From the NCBI GenBank assembly GCA_051653625.1, contig JBOFWM010000125.1:5286-69285 (forward strand): DNA of 64,000 nucleotides, read 5' to 3'. Origin of the DNA: SFDP01 sp051653625. Its GTDB lineage: Bacteria; Bacillota; Clostridia; Lachnospirales; Lachnospiraceae. Below the pieces are notes generated by a model, which worked only from the letters and a program-made list of their open reading frames with translations, did not search any database and was not told where the DNA came from. Positions 25,782 to 35,230 of this stretch are shown one piece after another. A program made the position numbers and the translations under genes. Every line of letters begins with the position of its first letter. The first letter of the stretch is position 1.

Positions 25782-26537
25782 ATGAAATTGTTAGAAATAA
25801 AAAATATGAAAAAAGAATTTGATGGATTAAAAGTATTAAGAGATATTTCGCTTTCTGTAGAAGAAGGGGAAGTTGTTTCAATTATTGGACCATCAGGATC
25901 AGGAAAATCAACACTTCTTCGTTGTGCAACCATGTTAGAAAAAATGGATGGTGGTAGTTTGAATTACTTAGAGGATCAAGTTTGTTATGAAAAAGATGGA
26001 AAATGCCATTATGTTTCAAAAGAAGAGCAGAAAAGAATTCATAAACACTTTGGACTGGTATTTCAAAATTTTAATTTATTTCCGCACTTTAGTGTAATGA
26101 AAAATATCATTGATGCTCCGATAAGCGTAGATAAAGTGCCGAAAAAAGAAGCATTAGAAAGAGGAAGAAAACTACTAAGTCAATTAGGTTTAGAAGAGAA
26201 AGAAGATGCTTATCCATGTCAATTATCAGGTGGACAACAACAAAGAGTTTCTATTGCTAGGGCATTGGCGCTTCAGCCAAAGATTTTATTTTTTGATGAG
26301 CCAACATCAGCATTAGACCCAGAATTAACAGGGGAAGTATTAAAAGTAATAAAAGATTTAGCAAAAGAAAATATGACAATGATAATTGTAACGCATGAAA
26401 TGCAATTTGCAAAAGAAGTATCGGATCGTATTATTTTTATGGAAGATGGTGTGATAGTAAAAGAAGGAACACCGGATGAGGTATTTTGTTCGGGAAATGG
26501 TCGTATAAAAGAGTTTATTGGTAAATTTATAGGTTGA
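25782..26537 (+). CDS. Amino-acid ABC transporter ATP-binding protein (GlnQ-like)
   Basis: 251 residues. Complete ABC ATPase: Walker A GPSGSGKST (about 34), Q-loop in LVFQNFNLFPHFSVMKNI, signature LSGGQQQRVSIARAL, Walker B ILFFDEPTSALDPE, and H-loop VTHEM. An 18-residue stretch between Walker A and Q-loop (DQVCYEKDGKCHYVSKEE) is of the kind seen in some GlnQ relatives. An ATG at 25767 overlaps the permease stop; GGGAG is better spaced for 25782. The purC promoter lies across its stop codon. Confidence 0.92.
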   Translation: MKLLEIKNMKKEFDGLKVLRDISLSVEEGEVVSIIGPSGSGKSTLLRCATMLEKMDGGSLNYLEDQVCYEKDGKCHYVSKEEQKRIHKHFGLVFQNFNLFPHFSVMKNIIDAPISVDKVPKKEALERGRKLLSQLGLEEKEDAYPCQLSGGQQQRVSIARALALQPKILFFDEPTSALDPELTGEVLKVIKDLAKENMTMIIVTHEMQFAKEVSDRIIFMEDGVIVKEGTPDEVFCSGNGRIKEFIGKFIG

Positions 26538-26562
26538 TTTATTGAGTAAGCTGCGATATACT
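26534..26562 (+). promoter_or_regulatory. Promoter of purC
   Basis: TTGATT (26534-26539), 17-bp spacer, TATACT (26557-26562), overlapping the stop codon of the transporter ATPase gene and leaving a leader of about 55 bases. No PurR-box consensus or purine riboswitch was recognised in the leader. Confidence 0.65.
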
Positions 26563-26622
26563 TTTTGTGATTGCTTTAATTGCATGAAGAATACAAGAAA
26601 GAGAAAGGTTCAAGGTGAAGGA

Positions 26623-27327
26623 ATGAAAAAGTTAGATTTACTTTACGAAGGAAAAGCGAAGAAAGTGTTTACAACAGAAGATCCAGATATGTTGATTGTT
26701 GATTACAAGGATGATGCTACTGCATTTAATGGTGAGAAAAAAGGAACAATCATGGGTAAAGGTGTCGTAAATAACCGCATGTCCAACCATGTTTTCAAAA
26801 TTTTAGAAGAAAAAGGTGTACCAACACATTTAGTAGAAGAAATTAGTGATAGAGAAACACTGGTTAAGAAAGTAGAAATCGTTCCACTTGAAGTAATCGT
26901 TAGAAATATTGCAGCGGGAAGTTTTTCAAAAAGATTAGGCGTTGAAGAAGGCGTGGTGTTTGATGCGCCAACAGTAGAATTCTCCTATAAAAATGATGAA
27001 TTAGGAGATCCATTGATTAATTCTTATTTTGCAGTAGCATTAAAACTTGCTACATGGGAAGAAATCAAAATTATTGAAGAATATGCATTTAAGGTAAATG
27101 AAGTATTAAAAGAATATTTCTTAAAAGCTGATATGAAATTGGTAGACTTCAAAATTGAATTTGGTCGTTTCCATGGAAAAATTATATTAGCAGATGAAAC
27201 AAGCCCTGACACATGTAGATTATGGGATGTTCATACAAATGAAAAATTAGATAAAGATCGTTTTCGTAGAGATTTAGGAAATGTAGAAGAAGCGTATAAT
27301 GAAGTATTTAAGCGTTTAGGATTATAA
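26623..27327 (+). CDS. purC: Phosphoribosylaminoimidazole-succinocarboxamide synthase (SAICAR synthetase)
   Basis: 234 residues, normal length. It joins aspartate to CAIR in purine synthesis. Motifs: LLYEGKAKKVF, ATAFNGEKK, GVPTHLVEE, VEIVPLEVIVRNIAAGSFSKR, SYKNDELGDPLI, KLVDFKIEFGRFHGKI, LADETSPDTCRLWD. The frame is open from 26542, but AAGGTGAAGGA and the family N-terminus support the ATG at 26623. A hairpin terminator separates it from purF. Confidence 0.95.
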   Translation: MKKLDLLYEGKAKKVFTTEDPDMLIVDYKDDATAFNGEKKGTIMGKGVVNNRMSNHVFKILEEKGVPTHLVEEISDRETLVKKVEIVPLEVIVRNIAAGSFSKRLGVEEGVVFDAPTVEFSYKNDELGDPLINSYFAVALKLATWEEIKIIEEYAFKVNEVLKEYFLKADMKLVDFKIEFGRFHGKIILADETSPDTCRLWDVHTNEKLDKDRFRRDLGNVEEAYNEVFKRLGL

Positions 27328-27333
27328 GAAAAT

Positions 27334-27376
27334 TAGCCTAGAAGGCTAGGCATATAAAGCTGTGCCTAGCCTTTTT
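27334..27376 (+). terminator. Terminator with a competing upstream hairpin between purC and purF
   Basis: Terminator stem: AGGCTAGGCA (27343-27352) with TGCCTAGCCT (27363-27372), then TTTT. An alternative 6-bp hairpin TAGCCT (27334-27339) with AGGCTA (27343-27348) uses the same left arm, so the two cannot form together. The pair resembles an attenuator, but this is inference. Confidence 0.75.
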
Positions 27377-27426
27377 AAGCGTTGATGCATAAAAATTATT
27401 GAAAAAGAAAAGGATGGAATTTCTTC

Positions 27427-28854
27427 ATGTTTGAAACATTAGATGAATTAAAAGAAGAATGTGGTGTCTTTGGTGCCTATGATTTAGATGGAGGAGATGT
27501 TGCCTCTTCTATTTATTACGGATTATTATCCCTACAACATAGAGGACAAGAAAGTTGTGGTATTGCAGTAAGTGATACATCTGGACCAAAAGGGAAAGTA
27601 TCAAGTTATAAAGATATGGGACTTGTAAATGAAGCCTTTAATGCAAAAACGATAGAAACATTAAAAGGAAATATTGGAGTAGGTCACGTTCGATATTCAA
27701 CAGCAGGAAGTAGTACAAGAGAAAATGCCCAACCACTTGTATTAAATTATATTAAAGGGATTTTAGGCCTTGCACATAATGGAAATCTAATCAATGCATT
27801 AGAGCTTAGAAAAGAGCTCGAATATACTGGAGCGATTTTTCAAACAACCATTGATTCAGAAGTAATTGCATATCATATTGCAAGAGAACGATTGAATTCA
27901 AAATCGGTTGAAGAAGCGATAGGACTTGCTATGAATAAAATCAAAGGTGCATATTCCTTAGTTGTAATGTCTCCAAGAAAATTAATTGGAGCAAGAGACC
28001 CATTTGGATTTCGTCCATTATGTATAGGAAGAAGAGATAACACGTTTTTTCTTGCATCGGAAAGTTGTGCACTAGATACAGCAGGAGCGACCTTTATTCG
28101 TGATGTTTTACCAGGAGAAATTGTTACTATTTTAAGTGATGGAACAATAGAATCTGATACAACACATTGTATCGATGAAAAGAAACGAGCAAGATGTGTA
28201 TTTGAATATATCTATTTTTCTAGACCAGATAGTCAAATCGATGGAATGAGTGTTTATAATTCAAGAATTCGTGCAGGTGAGTTTTTAGCAATGGATTCAC
28301 CAGTTGAAGCTGATTTAGTAGTAGGTGTTCCCGAATCTGGAAATGTTGCAGCTATGGGATATGCAAGACAATCCGGAATTCCATATGGAACAGCATTTGT
28401 AAAAAATGCGTACATTGGGAGAACTTTTATTAAGCCAATGCAAAAAAATAGAGAAAACAGTGTAGGGATTAAATTAAATGCACTTAAAGAAGCAGTAAAT
28501 GGAAAACGTGTAATTATGATTGACGATTCCATTGTAAGAGGAACAACATCAGACCGTATTGTTAATTTGCTTCGTGAAGCAGGTGCTACAGAAGTGCACA
28601 TGAGAGTTAGTTCTCCACCATTTTTATGGCCTTGTTATTTTGGAACAGACGTACCAGCAAGAGAACAATTGATTGCATATAATCGTTCAGTAGAAGAAAT
28701 AAGAAGCATTATTGGAGCAGATTCTTTGGCATATTTAGAGCCAAATAGATTAGAAGAATTAGTAGATGGACTTTCTATTTGTAAAGGTTGTTTTACAGGA
28801 GAATATCCAATGGAACCACCAAAAAATGATATACGTGGAGATTTTGAAGAATAA
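27427..28854 (+). CDS. purF: Amidophosphoribosyltransferase
   Basis: 475 residues. It commits PRPP to purine synthesis using glutamine. After an 11-residue propeptide (MFETLDELKEE) comes Cys12, the expected N-terminal nucleophile (CGVFGAYDL). The glutaminase domain has QHRGQESCGIA and VGHVRYSTAGSS; the phosphoribosyltransferase domain has the PRPP loop VIMIDDSIVRGTTS (about 361). Cysteines in RARCVFEY, FLWPCYFGT and ICKGCFTG fit the 4Fe-4S ligands of the oxygen-sensitive B. subtilis-type enzyme. It shares a transcript with purB, 30 bases downstream. No strong promoter is seen between the purC terminator and its start. Confidence 0.95.
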   Translation: MFETLDELKEECGVFGAYDLDGGDVASSIYYGLLSLQHRGQESCGIAVSDTSGPKGKVSSYKDMGLVNEAFNAKTIETLKGNIGVGHVRYSTAGSSTRENAQPLVLNYIKGILGLAHNGNLINALELRKELEYTGAIFQTTIDSEVIAYHIARERLNSKSVEEAIGLAMNKIKGAYSLVVMSPRKLIGARDPFGFRPLCIGRRDNTFFLASESCALDTAGATFIRDVLPGEIVTILSDGTIESDTTHCIDEKKRARCVFEYIYFSRPDSQIDGMSVYNSRIRAGEFLAMDSPVEADLVVGVPESGNVAAMGYARQSGIPYGTAFVKNAYIGRTFIKPMQKNRENSVGIKLNALKEAVNGKRVIMIDDSIVRGTTSDRIVNLLREAGATEVHMRVSSPPFLWPCYFGTDVPAREQLIAYNRSVEEIRSIIGADSLAYLEPNRLEELVDGLSICKGCFTGEYPMEPPKNDIRGDFEE

Positions 28855-28884
28855 AATATCAAATGAAAAATGAGAGGTATCAAT

Positions 28885-30318
28885 ATGAGCACAGATAAAT
28901 ATGTAAGTCCATTATCAGAACGTTATGCAAGTAAAGAAATGCAATATATTTTCTCACCAGATATGAAATTTAAAACATGGAGAAAATTATGGATTGCATT
29001 AGCAGAAACAGAAAAAGAGTTGGGATTACCAATCACACAAGAACAAATTGATGAATTAATTGCGCATGCAGATGATATTAATTATGATGTTGCAATAGAA
29101 CAAGAAAAAAAGGTGCGTCATGATGTTATGAGCCATGTGCATGCTTATGGTGTACAATGTCCAAGTGCAAAGGGAATCATTCATTTAGGAGCAACATCTT
29201 GTTATGTTGGAGATAACACAGATATTATTGTTATGACAAAAGCGCTACATTTGGTAAAGAAAAAATTAGTAAGTACAATTGCTAAATTAGCAGAATTTGC
29301 AGACAAATATAAAGATTTGCCAACCTTAGGGTTTACTCATTTTCAACCGGCACAACCAACTACAGTAGGAAAAAGAGCAACCTTATGGATGCAAGAATTT
29401 TATCTTGATCTTGAAGACTTAGAACATGTATTATCGAATATGAAATTATTAGGTTCAAAAGGAACCACAGGAACACAAGCATCTTTCTTAGAATTATTTG
29501 ATGGGGATCATGAAACCATTGATAAAATAGATCCTATGATTGCAAAGAAAATGGGATTTAGCGATTGTTATCCTGTTTCGGGACAAACATATTCTCGTAA
29601 AGTAGATACAAGAGTTTTAAATGTATTAGCAGGAATTGCTGCGAGTGCAACAAAAATGTCTAATGATATTCGTTTGTTACAACATTTAAAAGAGGTGGAA
29701 GAACCGTTCGAAAAAAGTCAAATTGGCTCTTCTGCTATGGCATATAAAAGAAATCCAATGCGTAGTGAAAGAATTGCATCACTTGCTAGATATGTGATTG
29801 CAGATGCTTTGAATCCTGCTATTACATCAGCAACACAATGGTTTGAAAGAACATTAGATGATTCTGCAAATAAACGTTTAGCAGTACCTGAGGGATTTTT
29901 AGCAGTAGATGGTATTTTAGACTTATGTTTAAATGTAGTAGATGGACTTGTAGTATATCCAAAAGTAATTGAAAAAAGATTATTAAGTGAATTACCATTT
30001 ATGGCAACTGAAAATATTATGATGGATGCAGTAAAAGCTGGTGGAGATCGTCAAGAATTACATGAAAAAATTCGTATTCTATCTATGGAAGCTGGTAAGA
30101 ATGTTAAAGTAGAAGGAAAAGAAAATAATTTATTGGAATTAATTGCAAATGATCCTGCTTTTAATATGACAATGGAACAATTAGAAAAAACAATGGATCC
30201 TTCAAAATATGTTGGAAGATCAAAAGAACAAGTAGATAATTATTTAAAAAATATGATAAATCCATTACTTGAAAAAAATAAAGAGTTTGTTGGTGTCAAT
30301 GCGGAAATTAATGTATAG
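28885..30318 (+). CDS. purB: Adenylosuccinate lyase
   Basis: 477 residues, fumarase/aspartase superfamily. It acts twice in purine synthesis: SAICAR to AICAR, and adenylosuccinate to AMP. Motifs: YVSPLSERYASKEM, RHDVMSHVHAYG, HLGATSCYVGDNTD, THFQPAQPTTVGKRA and the signature loop IGSSAMAYKRNPMRSE. It is the longer form (about 475 residues) seen in clostridia. The frame is open from 28870, but GAGAGG lies 7 bases before the ATG at 28885. Confidence 0.95.
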   Translation: MSTDKYVSPLSERYASKEMQYIFSPDMKFKTWRKLWIALAETEKELGLPITQEQIDELIAHADDINYDVAIEQEKKVRHDVMSHVHAYGVQCPSAKGIIHLGATSCYVGDNTDIIVMTKALHLVKKKLVSTIAKLAEFADKYKDLPTLGFTHFQPAQPTTVGKRATLWMQEFYLDLEDLEHVLSNMKLLGSKGTTGTQASFLELFDGDHETIDKIDPMIAKKMGFSDCYPVSGQTYSRKVDTRVLNVLAGIAASATKMSNDIRLLQHLKEVEEPFEKSQIGSSAMAYKRNPMRSERIASLARYVIADALNPAITSATQWFERTLDDSANKRLAVPEGFLAVDGILDLCLNVVDGLVVYPKVIEKRLLSELPFMATENIMMDAVKAGGDRQELHEKIRILSMEAGKNVKVEGKENNLLELIANDPAFNMTMEQLEKTMDPSKYVGRSKEQVDNYLKNMINPLLEKNKEFVGVNAEINV

Positions 30319-30368
30319 TAATGAAAGTTTTATAAGTATAACTTATGTACATTATAACAAATATTGAT

Positions 30369-30397
30369 TTTACTTATAATCATTAATAAGGTATAAT
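30369..30397 (+). promoter_or_regulatory. Probable promoter of purA
   Basis: TTTACT (30369-30374), 17-bp spacer, TATAAT (30392-30397). The -35 is weak (4 of 6). A small AT hairpin (ATAAGT-ATA-ACTTAT) lies upstream after purB and is a poor terminator. An AGGAGG ribosome site precedes the purA ATG. Confidence 0.5.
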
Positions 30398-30441
30398 TTA
30401 ATTATAGAATTGTTAATTGTGAAATCAGGAGGAAATAACTT

Positions 30442-31731
30442 ATGGTAAAAGCAGTCGTTGGAGCAAATTGGGGAGATGAAGGAAAAGGTAAGATTACAGA
30501 TATGATGGCAGAACGTGCAGATATTATTGTACGTTACCAAGGGGGAGCAAATGCAGGACATACCATTATTAATAATTATGGTAAATTTGCACTTCATACA
30601 TTGCCTTCCGGTGTATTCTATGATCATACAACAAGTATTATTGGAAATGGTGTAGCGCTTAATATTCCAGTATTATTTAAAGAAGTGCAATCCATTATTG
30701 AACGTGGTGTACCAATGCCAAAAATCTTAGTTTCAGATAGAGCACAAATTGTAATGCCTTATCATATTTTATTTGATTCTTATGAAGAAGAACGATTGGG
30801 TGGAAAATCCTTTGGTTCTACAAAATCTGGAATTGCACCTTTTTATTCCGACAAATATGCAAAAATCGGATTCCAAGTAAGTGAATTATTTGATGATGCA
30901 ATTTTAGAAGAAAAAGTAGCACGTGTTTGTGAAATGAAAAACTGTATATTAGAACACATGTATCATAAACCACTTTTAGTAAAAGAAGAATTATTAAAAA
31001 CATTAAAAGAATACAAAGAAATGGTAGAACCATATGTATGTGATACTTCTTTGTTTTTACACAATGCAATAAAAGAAGGTAAAACAATTTTATTAGAAGG
31101 ACAACTTGGTACATTAAAAGATACAGATCATGGAATTTATCCTATGGTAACATCTTCTTCAACACTAGCAGCGTACGGAGCAATAGGAGCAGGTATTCCA
31201 CCATATGAAATCAAAGAAATTGTTACGGTTGTAAAAGCATATTCTTCAGCAGTAGGAGCTGGTGCATTTGTTTCAGAAATCTTTGGAGAAGAAGCAGATG
31301 AACTTCGTCGTCGTGGTGGAGATGGTGGTGAATACGGAGCAACAACAGGACGTCCAAGACGTATGGGATGGTTTGATTGTGTCGCATCAAAATATGGTTG
31401 TAGATTGCAAGGAGCAACAGATGTTGCATTTACAGTATTAGATGTGCTTGGGTATTTAGAAGAAATTCCAGTATGTGTTGGGTATGAAATTGATGGGAAA
31501 GTTACAACAGATTTCCCAGTATCTTATCAATTAGAAAAAGCAAAACCTGTTCTTGAAGTATTACCAGGTTGGATGGAAGAAATTCGTGGAATTAAAGAAT
31601 ATGATGATCTACCAGAAAATTGCAAAAAATACGTAGAATTTGTGGAAAAACAATTAGGATATCCAATTACAATGATTAGTAATGGACCAGGAAGAGATGA
31701 AATTATATATCGTAAAAGTAATCTTTCATAA
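30442..31731 (+). CDS. purA: Adenylosuccinate synthetase
   Basis: 429 residues. It joins IMP and aspartate with GTP, the first step to AMP; purB just upstream completes it. Motifs: the P-loop-like GANWGDEGKGKITD at the N-terminus, YQGGANAGHTI, LPSGVF, ILLEGQLGTLKDTDHGIYP, GEYGATTGRPRRMGWFD and GPGRDEII near the C-terminus. A hairpin terminator follows. Confidence 0.95.
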   Translation: MVKAVVGANWGDEGKGKITDMMAERADIIVRYQGGANAGHTIINNYGKFALHTLPSGVFYDHTTSIIGNGVALNIPVLFKEVQSIIERGVPMPKILVSDRAQIVMPYHILFDSYEEERLGGKSFGSTKSGIAPFYSDKYAKIGFQVSELFDDAILEEKVARVCEMKNCILEHMYHKPLLVKEELLKTLKEYKEMVEPYVCDTSLFLHNAIKEGKTILLEGQLGTLKDTDHGIYPMVTSSSTLAAYGAIGAGIPPYEIKEIVTVVKAYSSAVGAGAFVSEIFGEEADELRRRGGDGGEYGATTGRPRRMGWFDCVASKYGCRLQGATDVAFTVLDVLGYLEEIPVCVGYEIDGKVTTDFPVSYQLEKAKPVLEVLPGWMEEIRGIKEYDDLPENCKKYVEFVEKQLGYPITMISNGPGRDEIIYRKSNLS

Positions 31732-31733
31732 GA

Positions 31734-31774
31734 AGAAGGGGTATTGTCAGAAATAAGACAGTCCCCTTTTTCTT
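31734..31774 (+). terminator. Intrinsic terminator after purA
   Basis: AAGGGG / CCCCTT outer stem (31736-31741 with 31763-31768) and an inner TGTC/GACA stem, ending in a T run. Confidence 0.75.
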
Positions 31775-31797
31775 AAAAACAAGATGGAGACATGTGT

Positions 31798-32682
31798 ATG
31801 GTAAATAATTTAGAATATTACAAAACCTTTTATTACGTTGCATTACATGGTTCCATTACAATTGCAGCAGAAAAATTAATGATCTCGCAACCTGCCGTAA
31901 GTCAAAGTATGAAGCAACTCGAACAACAATTAGGGACAAAGCTTGTAGTAAGAAATGCAAAAGGGGTAAAACTAACGACAGAAGGGGAATTGCTATATTC
32001 CTATGTTAGCAAAGGGTATCAGCAAATTTTACTTGGAGAAAAAAAGCTAGAACAACTTTTAAATGTAGAGTTGGGTGAAATTAAGATTGGTGCAAGTGAT
32101 ATGACATTAAAATATTATTTGTTGCCCTATCTAGAAACCTTTCATGAAAAATATCCGAAAATAAAAGTGAGTGTTACAAATGCCCCAACACCAGAAACCG
32201 TTCAATTATTAAAAGATGGGATGATAGATTTTGGAGTAGTAAGTTCCCCCATTGAAAAAACAGAACAAATGGATGTGATTCCAGTAAAAGAAATAGAAGA
32301 TGTTTTCGTTGCTGGAAGGAGATTCACCTCTTACAAAAATAAGATGATGGATTTTAGTGATTTAAAAGAATTACCACTTATTTTATTAGAAAAAAATACG
32401 AGTACAAGAAGATATATTGATCAGTTTCTTGAAGAGAAAAACATACAAGTAGAGCCAGAATTTGAATTAGCAAATTCTGATATGATTGTTCAATTTTCTT
32501 TGAGAAATTTAGGTGTTGGATATGTAGTGAAAGACTTTGCAGAAGAGTATATTGAGGCGGGCACCTTATTTACGTTTCGATTTAATGAAATACTACCAAA
32601 AAGAACGTGTTGTATAATTAAAGGAAAGAAAAACAGACTGTCCATTGCAGCGATAAACTTACTTAAAATGTTAGAACAATAA
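31798..32682 (+). CDS. LysR-family transcriptional regulator
   Basis: 294 residues. N-terminal winged helix-turn-helix (about 1-62: YYKTFYYVALHGSITIAAEK, LMISQPAVSQSMKQLEQQLG) and a C-terminal effector-binding domain (about 85-290: GEIKIGASDMTLKYYLLPYL, VVSSPI, LRNLGVGYVVKDFAEEYI). The ATG at 31798 is 8 bases from GGAG; an ATG at 31792 is only 2 bases away. HAD and metY genes follow closely in the same direction, so it may control sulphur or methionine metabolism; this is inference from position only. Confidence 0.9.
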   Translation: MVNNLEYYKTFYYVALHGSITIAAEKLMISQPAVSQSMKQLEQQLGTKLVVRNAKGVKLTTEGELLYSYVSKGYQQILLGEKKLEQLLNVELGEIKIGASDMTLKYYLLPYLETFHEKYPKIKVSVTNAPTPETVQLLKDGMIDFGVVSSPIEKTEQMDVIPVKEIEDVFVAGRRFTSYKNKMMDFSDLKELPLILLEKNTSTRRYIDQFLEEKNIQVEPEFELANSDMIVQFSLRNLGVGYVVKDFAEEYIEAGTLFTFRFNEILPKRTCCIIKGKKNRLSIAAINLLKMLEQ

Positions 32683-32698
32683 GAAGGGTGAAAATAAA

Positions 32699-33295
32699 AT
32701 GATAAAAACAGTGATATTTGATATTGGAAATGTATTAACAACATTTTCTTTTCATGATTTTGTAAAAAGTTTTGGATTTTCAGATGATATAGTCAAGCGA
32801 CTAGCAAAAGCAACGGTTGTTCACGATGTATGGAATGAATTAGATCGAGGATTTTTAAGTGCAGAAGAAGTGATGGATTTATTTATAGCAAATGATGAAG
32901 GCATTGAAGCAGAAATAAGACGTGTCTTTAACAATACACAAGGTATTGTAAAAAAATGTGAGTATGCAATTCCATGGGTAAAAGAATTAAAAGAAAAAGG
33001 GCTACAAGTTCTTTATTTATCAAACTATTCGGAAAAATTTCGAAAAGAAGGCGCAGATGAATTGGATTTTATTGCATATATGGATGGCGGAATATTCTCC
33101 TATGAAGTAGAATTGATTAAACCAATGAAAGAAATTTATGAAGCGATTCAAAAAAAATACAACTTAAATCCAGAAGAATGTGTTTTTATTGATGATTTAG
33201 AAGCAAATATACAAGGTGCAAAAGAATGTGGATTTCAAACAATCTTATTTGACAACTATGAAAATGTAGTAAAGAAATTAAATAATTTATTATAA
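32699..33295 (+). CDS. HAD-superfamily hydrolase (YihX-like phosphatase)
   Basis: 198 residues. HAD-IA fold with motif I VIFDIGNVLTTF, motif II VLYLSNYSE, the lysine in ELIKPMKEIYEAI, and motif IV CVFIDDLEANIQGAK. Motif I is DxGNV, as in YihX-type sugar phosphatases, so the second Asp of the DxD motif is Gly. Substrate unknown. It lies 16 bases after the LysR gene and 21 before metY. Confidence 0.87.
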   Translation: MIKTVIFDIGNVLTTFSFHDFVKSFGFSDDIVKRLAKATVVHDVWNELDRGFLSAEEVMDLFIANDEGIEAEIRRVFNNTQGIVKKCEYAIPWVKELKEKGLQVLYLSNYSEKFRKEGADELDFIAYMDGGIFSYEVELIKPMKEIYEAIQKKYNLNPEECVFIDDLEANIQGAKECGFQTILFDNYENVVKKLNNLL

Positions 33296-33316
33296 ATGAA
33301 AAGGTGGAAATGAATA

Positions 33317-34621
33317 ATGAGTAAAAAAGCATTTGAAGAAAGAGAATTAAAATTTGAAACATTACAACTTCATGTAGGACAAGAAGAAGCAGATAGTGCA
33401 ACAGATGCAAGAGCAGTACCAATTTATGCATCTTCTTCTTATGTATTTCATGATGCAAAACACGCAGAAGCTAGATTTAATTTAACAGATGCAGGAAACA
33501 TTTATGGAAGACTTACGAATCCAACACAAGATATTTTTGAAAGAAGAATTGCAGCATTAGAAGGTGGTGTTGCAGCATTAGCTACTGCAAGTGGTGCAGC
33601 GGCAGTTACATATACGATTCAAAATTTAGCAGTTAATGGAGATCATATTGTTGCTGCGACGAACATCTATGGTGGATCCTATAACTTACTTGCACATACT
33701 TTACCAGATTACGGAATCACAACTACGTTTGTTGATATCTTTAATGAACAAGAATTAGAAGATGCAATCAAAGAAAATACGAAAGCAATTTTCATTGAAA
33801 CATTAGGAAACCCACATTCAGATGTAACAGATATTGAAAAAATTGCAACCATTGCACACAAACACAATATTCCTCTAGTAGTAGATAATACATTTGCTAC
33901 ACCTTACTTAGTAAGACCAATTGAATATGGTGCAGATATTGTTGTTCATTCAGCTACAAAATTTATTGGAGGTCATGGTGTTGCAATTGGTGGTGTGATT
34001 GTTGATAGTGGAAACTTTGATTGGAAAAAGTCAGGAAAATTCCCTAAAATAGTAGAACCAAACGATAGTTATCATGGAATTAGCTTCACAGAAGCAGTAG
34101 GAAGAGCAGCATTTGTTGTAAAAATTAGAGCAACTATTTTGCGTGATACAGGCGCTTGTGTTTCACCATTTCATGCATTTTTCTTTTTACAAGGATTAGA
34201 AACATTATCTCTTAGAGTAGAAAGACACGTTCAAAATGCATTAAAAGTAGTGGAATTTTTAAACAATCATCCAGAAGTAGAATGTGTACACCATCCATCG
34301 ATTACAACCGATCCAATCCAAGAAGAATTATACAAAAAGTATTTCCCAAATGGTGGTGGTTCTATCTTTACAATTGAAGTAAAAGGAAACAAAGAACGTG
34401 CAATGAACTTTATTGATAAATTAGAAATCTTTTCTTTACTTGCCAATGTTGCAGATGTAAAATCGCTTGTTATTCATCCTGCTTCCACTACACATTCACA
34501 ATTATCGGCAGAAGAAATGATAGAACAAGGAATTAAAGAAAATACGATTCGTTTATCAATTGGAACAGAACATATTGATGATATTATTGCAGATTTAGAG
34601 TATGCATTATCAGCAGTGTAA
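33317..34621 (+). CDS. metY: O-acetylhomoserine sulfhydrylase
   Basis: 434 residues, Cys/Met-metabolism PLP enzyme. It makes homocysteine from O-acetylhomoserine and sulfide. Motifs: FETLQLHVGQEEADSATDAR, YGRLTNPTQDIFERRIAALEGG, ASGAAAVTYTIQNL, NIYGGSYNLL, VDNTFATPYLVRPIEYGADI, PLP lysine in VVHSATKFIGGHG, and IHPASTTHSQLS. The length and the inserted region around DSYHGISFTEA favour the OAH sulfhydrylase over cystathionine synthases (about 380-400 residues). Last gene after LysR and HAD; no strong terminator was seen after it. Confidence 0.92.
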   Translation: MSKKAFEERELKFETLQLHVGQEEADSATDARAVPIYASSSYVFHDAKHAEARFNLTDAGNIYGRLTNPTQDIFERRIAALEGGVAALATASGAAAVTYTIQNLAVNGDHIVAATNIYGGSYNLLAHTLPDYGITTTFVDIFNEQELEDAIKENTKAIFIETLGNPHSDVTDIEKIATIAHKHNIPLVVDNTFATPYLVRPIEYGADIVVHSATKFIGGHGVAIGGVIVDSGNFDWKKSGKFPKIVEPNDSYHGISFTEAVGRAAFVVKIRATILRDTGACVSPFHAFFFLQGLETLSLRVERHVQNALKVVEFLNNHPEVECVHHPSITTDPIQEELYKKYFPNGGGSIFTIEVKGNKERAMNFIDKLEIFSLLANVADVKSLVIHPASTTHSQLSAEEMIEQGIKENTIRLSIGTEHIDDIIADLEYALSAV

Positions 34622-34653
34622 TTTAGGCTTTCATGAAATTAAGCGAAAGAGAC

Positions 34654-34682
34654 TAGACTTTGTGAGATAAGTAAGGTATACT
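34654..34682 (+). promoter_or_regulatory. Probable promoter of the SEC-C protein gene
   Basis: TAGACT (34654-34659), 17-bp spacer, TATACT (34677-34682), about 45 bases before the start. Confidence 0.45.
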
Positions 34683-34726
34683 TTAAATGTTTTAAAATTA
34701 ATTTAGTTAGGAATAAGGTGAGAAAA

Positions 34727-35230
34727 ATGGCATTATTAAAAACTTGGAGAGATATGGCTTATTCAGAAACAGCCGATAAAGGAGAATTACAAAGATTTTG
34801 GACTGCATATTTCCAAAAAGAGAAAGATATTTATGCAACTCTTTTAAAAAATCCAAAAGAGGTAGTAGAAGGAACAGTAAAAGAATTAGCAGAAAAATTT
34901 AATGTTGAACTTATGGCAATGGTTGGGTTTTTAGATGGAATTAATGACAGTTTAACAACTCCAAATCCTATTGATGATATGGAAGAAGATACGGTTGTAA
35001 ATTTAGGATATGACTTAGAGTTATTATATAAAAATATGGTTGGTGCAGGCGCTGATTGGCTATATGAATTAGAAGAGTGGAATGATATTTTCGATGAAGA
35101 AAAAAGAAAAACTCTTTATAAAGAACAAAAAGCATCTACAACAATTGTAAAAGAAGAAAAAGTATATCCAAACGATCCATGTACATGTGGTTCAGGAAAA
35201 AAATATAAAAAATGTTGTGGTAAAAACTAA
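34727..35230 (+). CDS. SEC-C metal-binding domain protein, function unknown
   Basis: 167 residues. A helical N-terminal domain (about 1-135), rich in Glu and Lys, with VELMAMVGFLDGINDSL and VNLGYDLELLYKNMVG, is followed by a C-terminal SEC-C zinc motif NDPCTCGSGKKYKKCCGKN, the same type of zinc hook found at the end of SecA. The role of the whole protein is unknown; SEC-C motifs often mediate binding to SecB, ribosomes or nucleic acid. AAGGTGA supports the ATG at 34727 over the GTG at 34718. Confidence 0.85.
   Translation: MALLKTWRDMAYSETADKGELQRFWTAYFQKEKDIYATLLKNPKEVVEGTVKELAEKFNVELMAMVGFLDGINDSLTTPNPIDDMEEDTVVNLGYDLELLYKNMVGAGADWLYELEEWNDIFDEEKRKTLYKEQKASTTIVKEEKVYPNDPCTCGSGKKYKKCCGKN

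Noticed and set aside
26563..26622. Purine riboswitch or PurR box ahead of purC
   Set aside because: The leader is too short for the riboswitch and shows none of its conserved core; no PurR-box consensus found.
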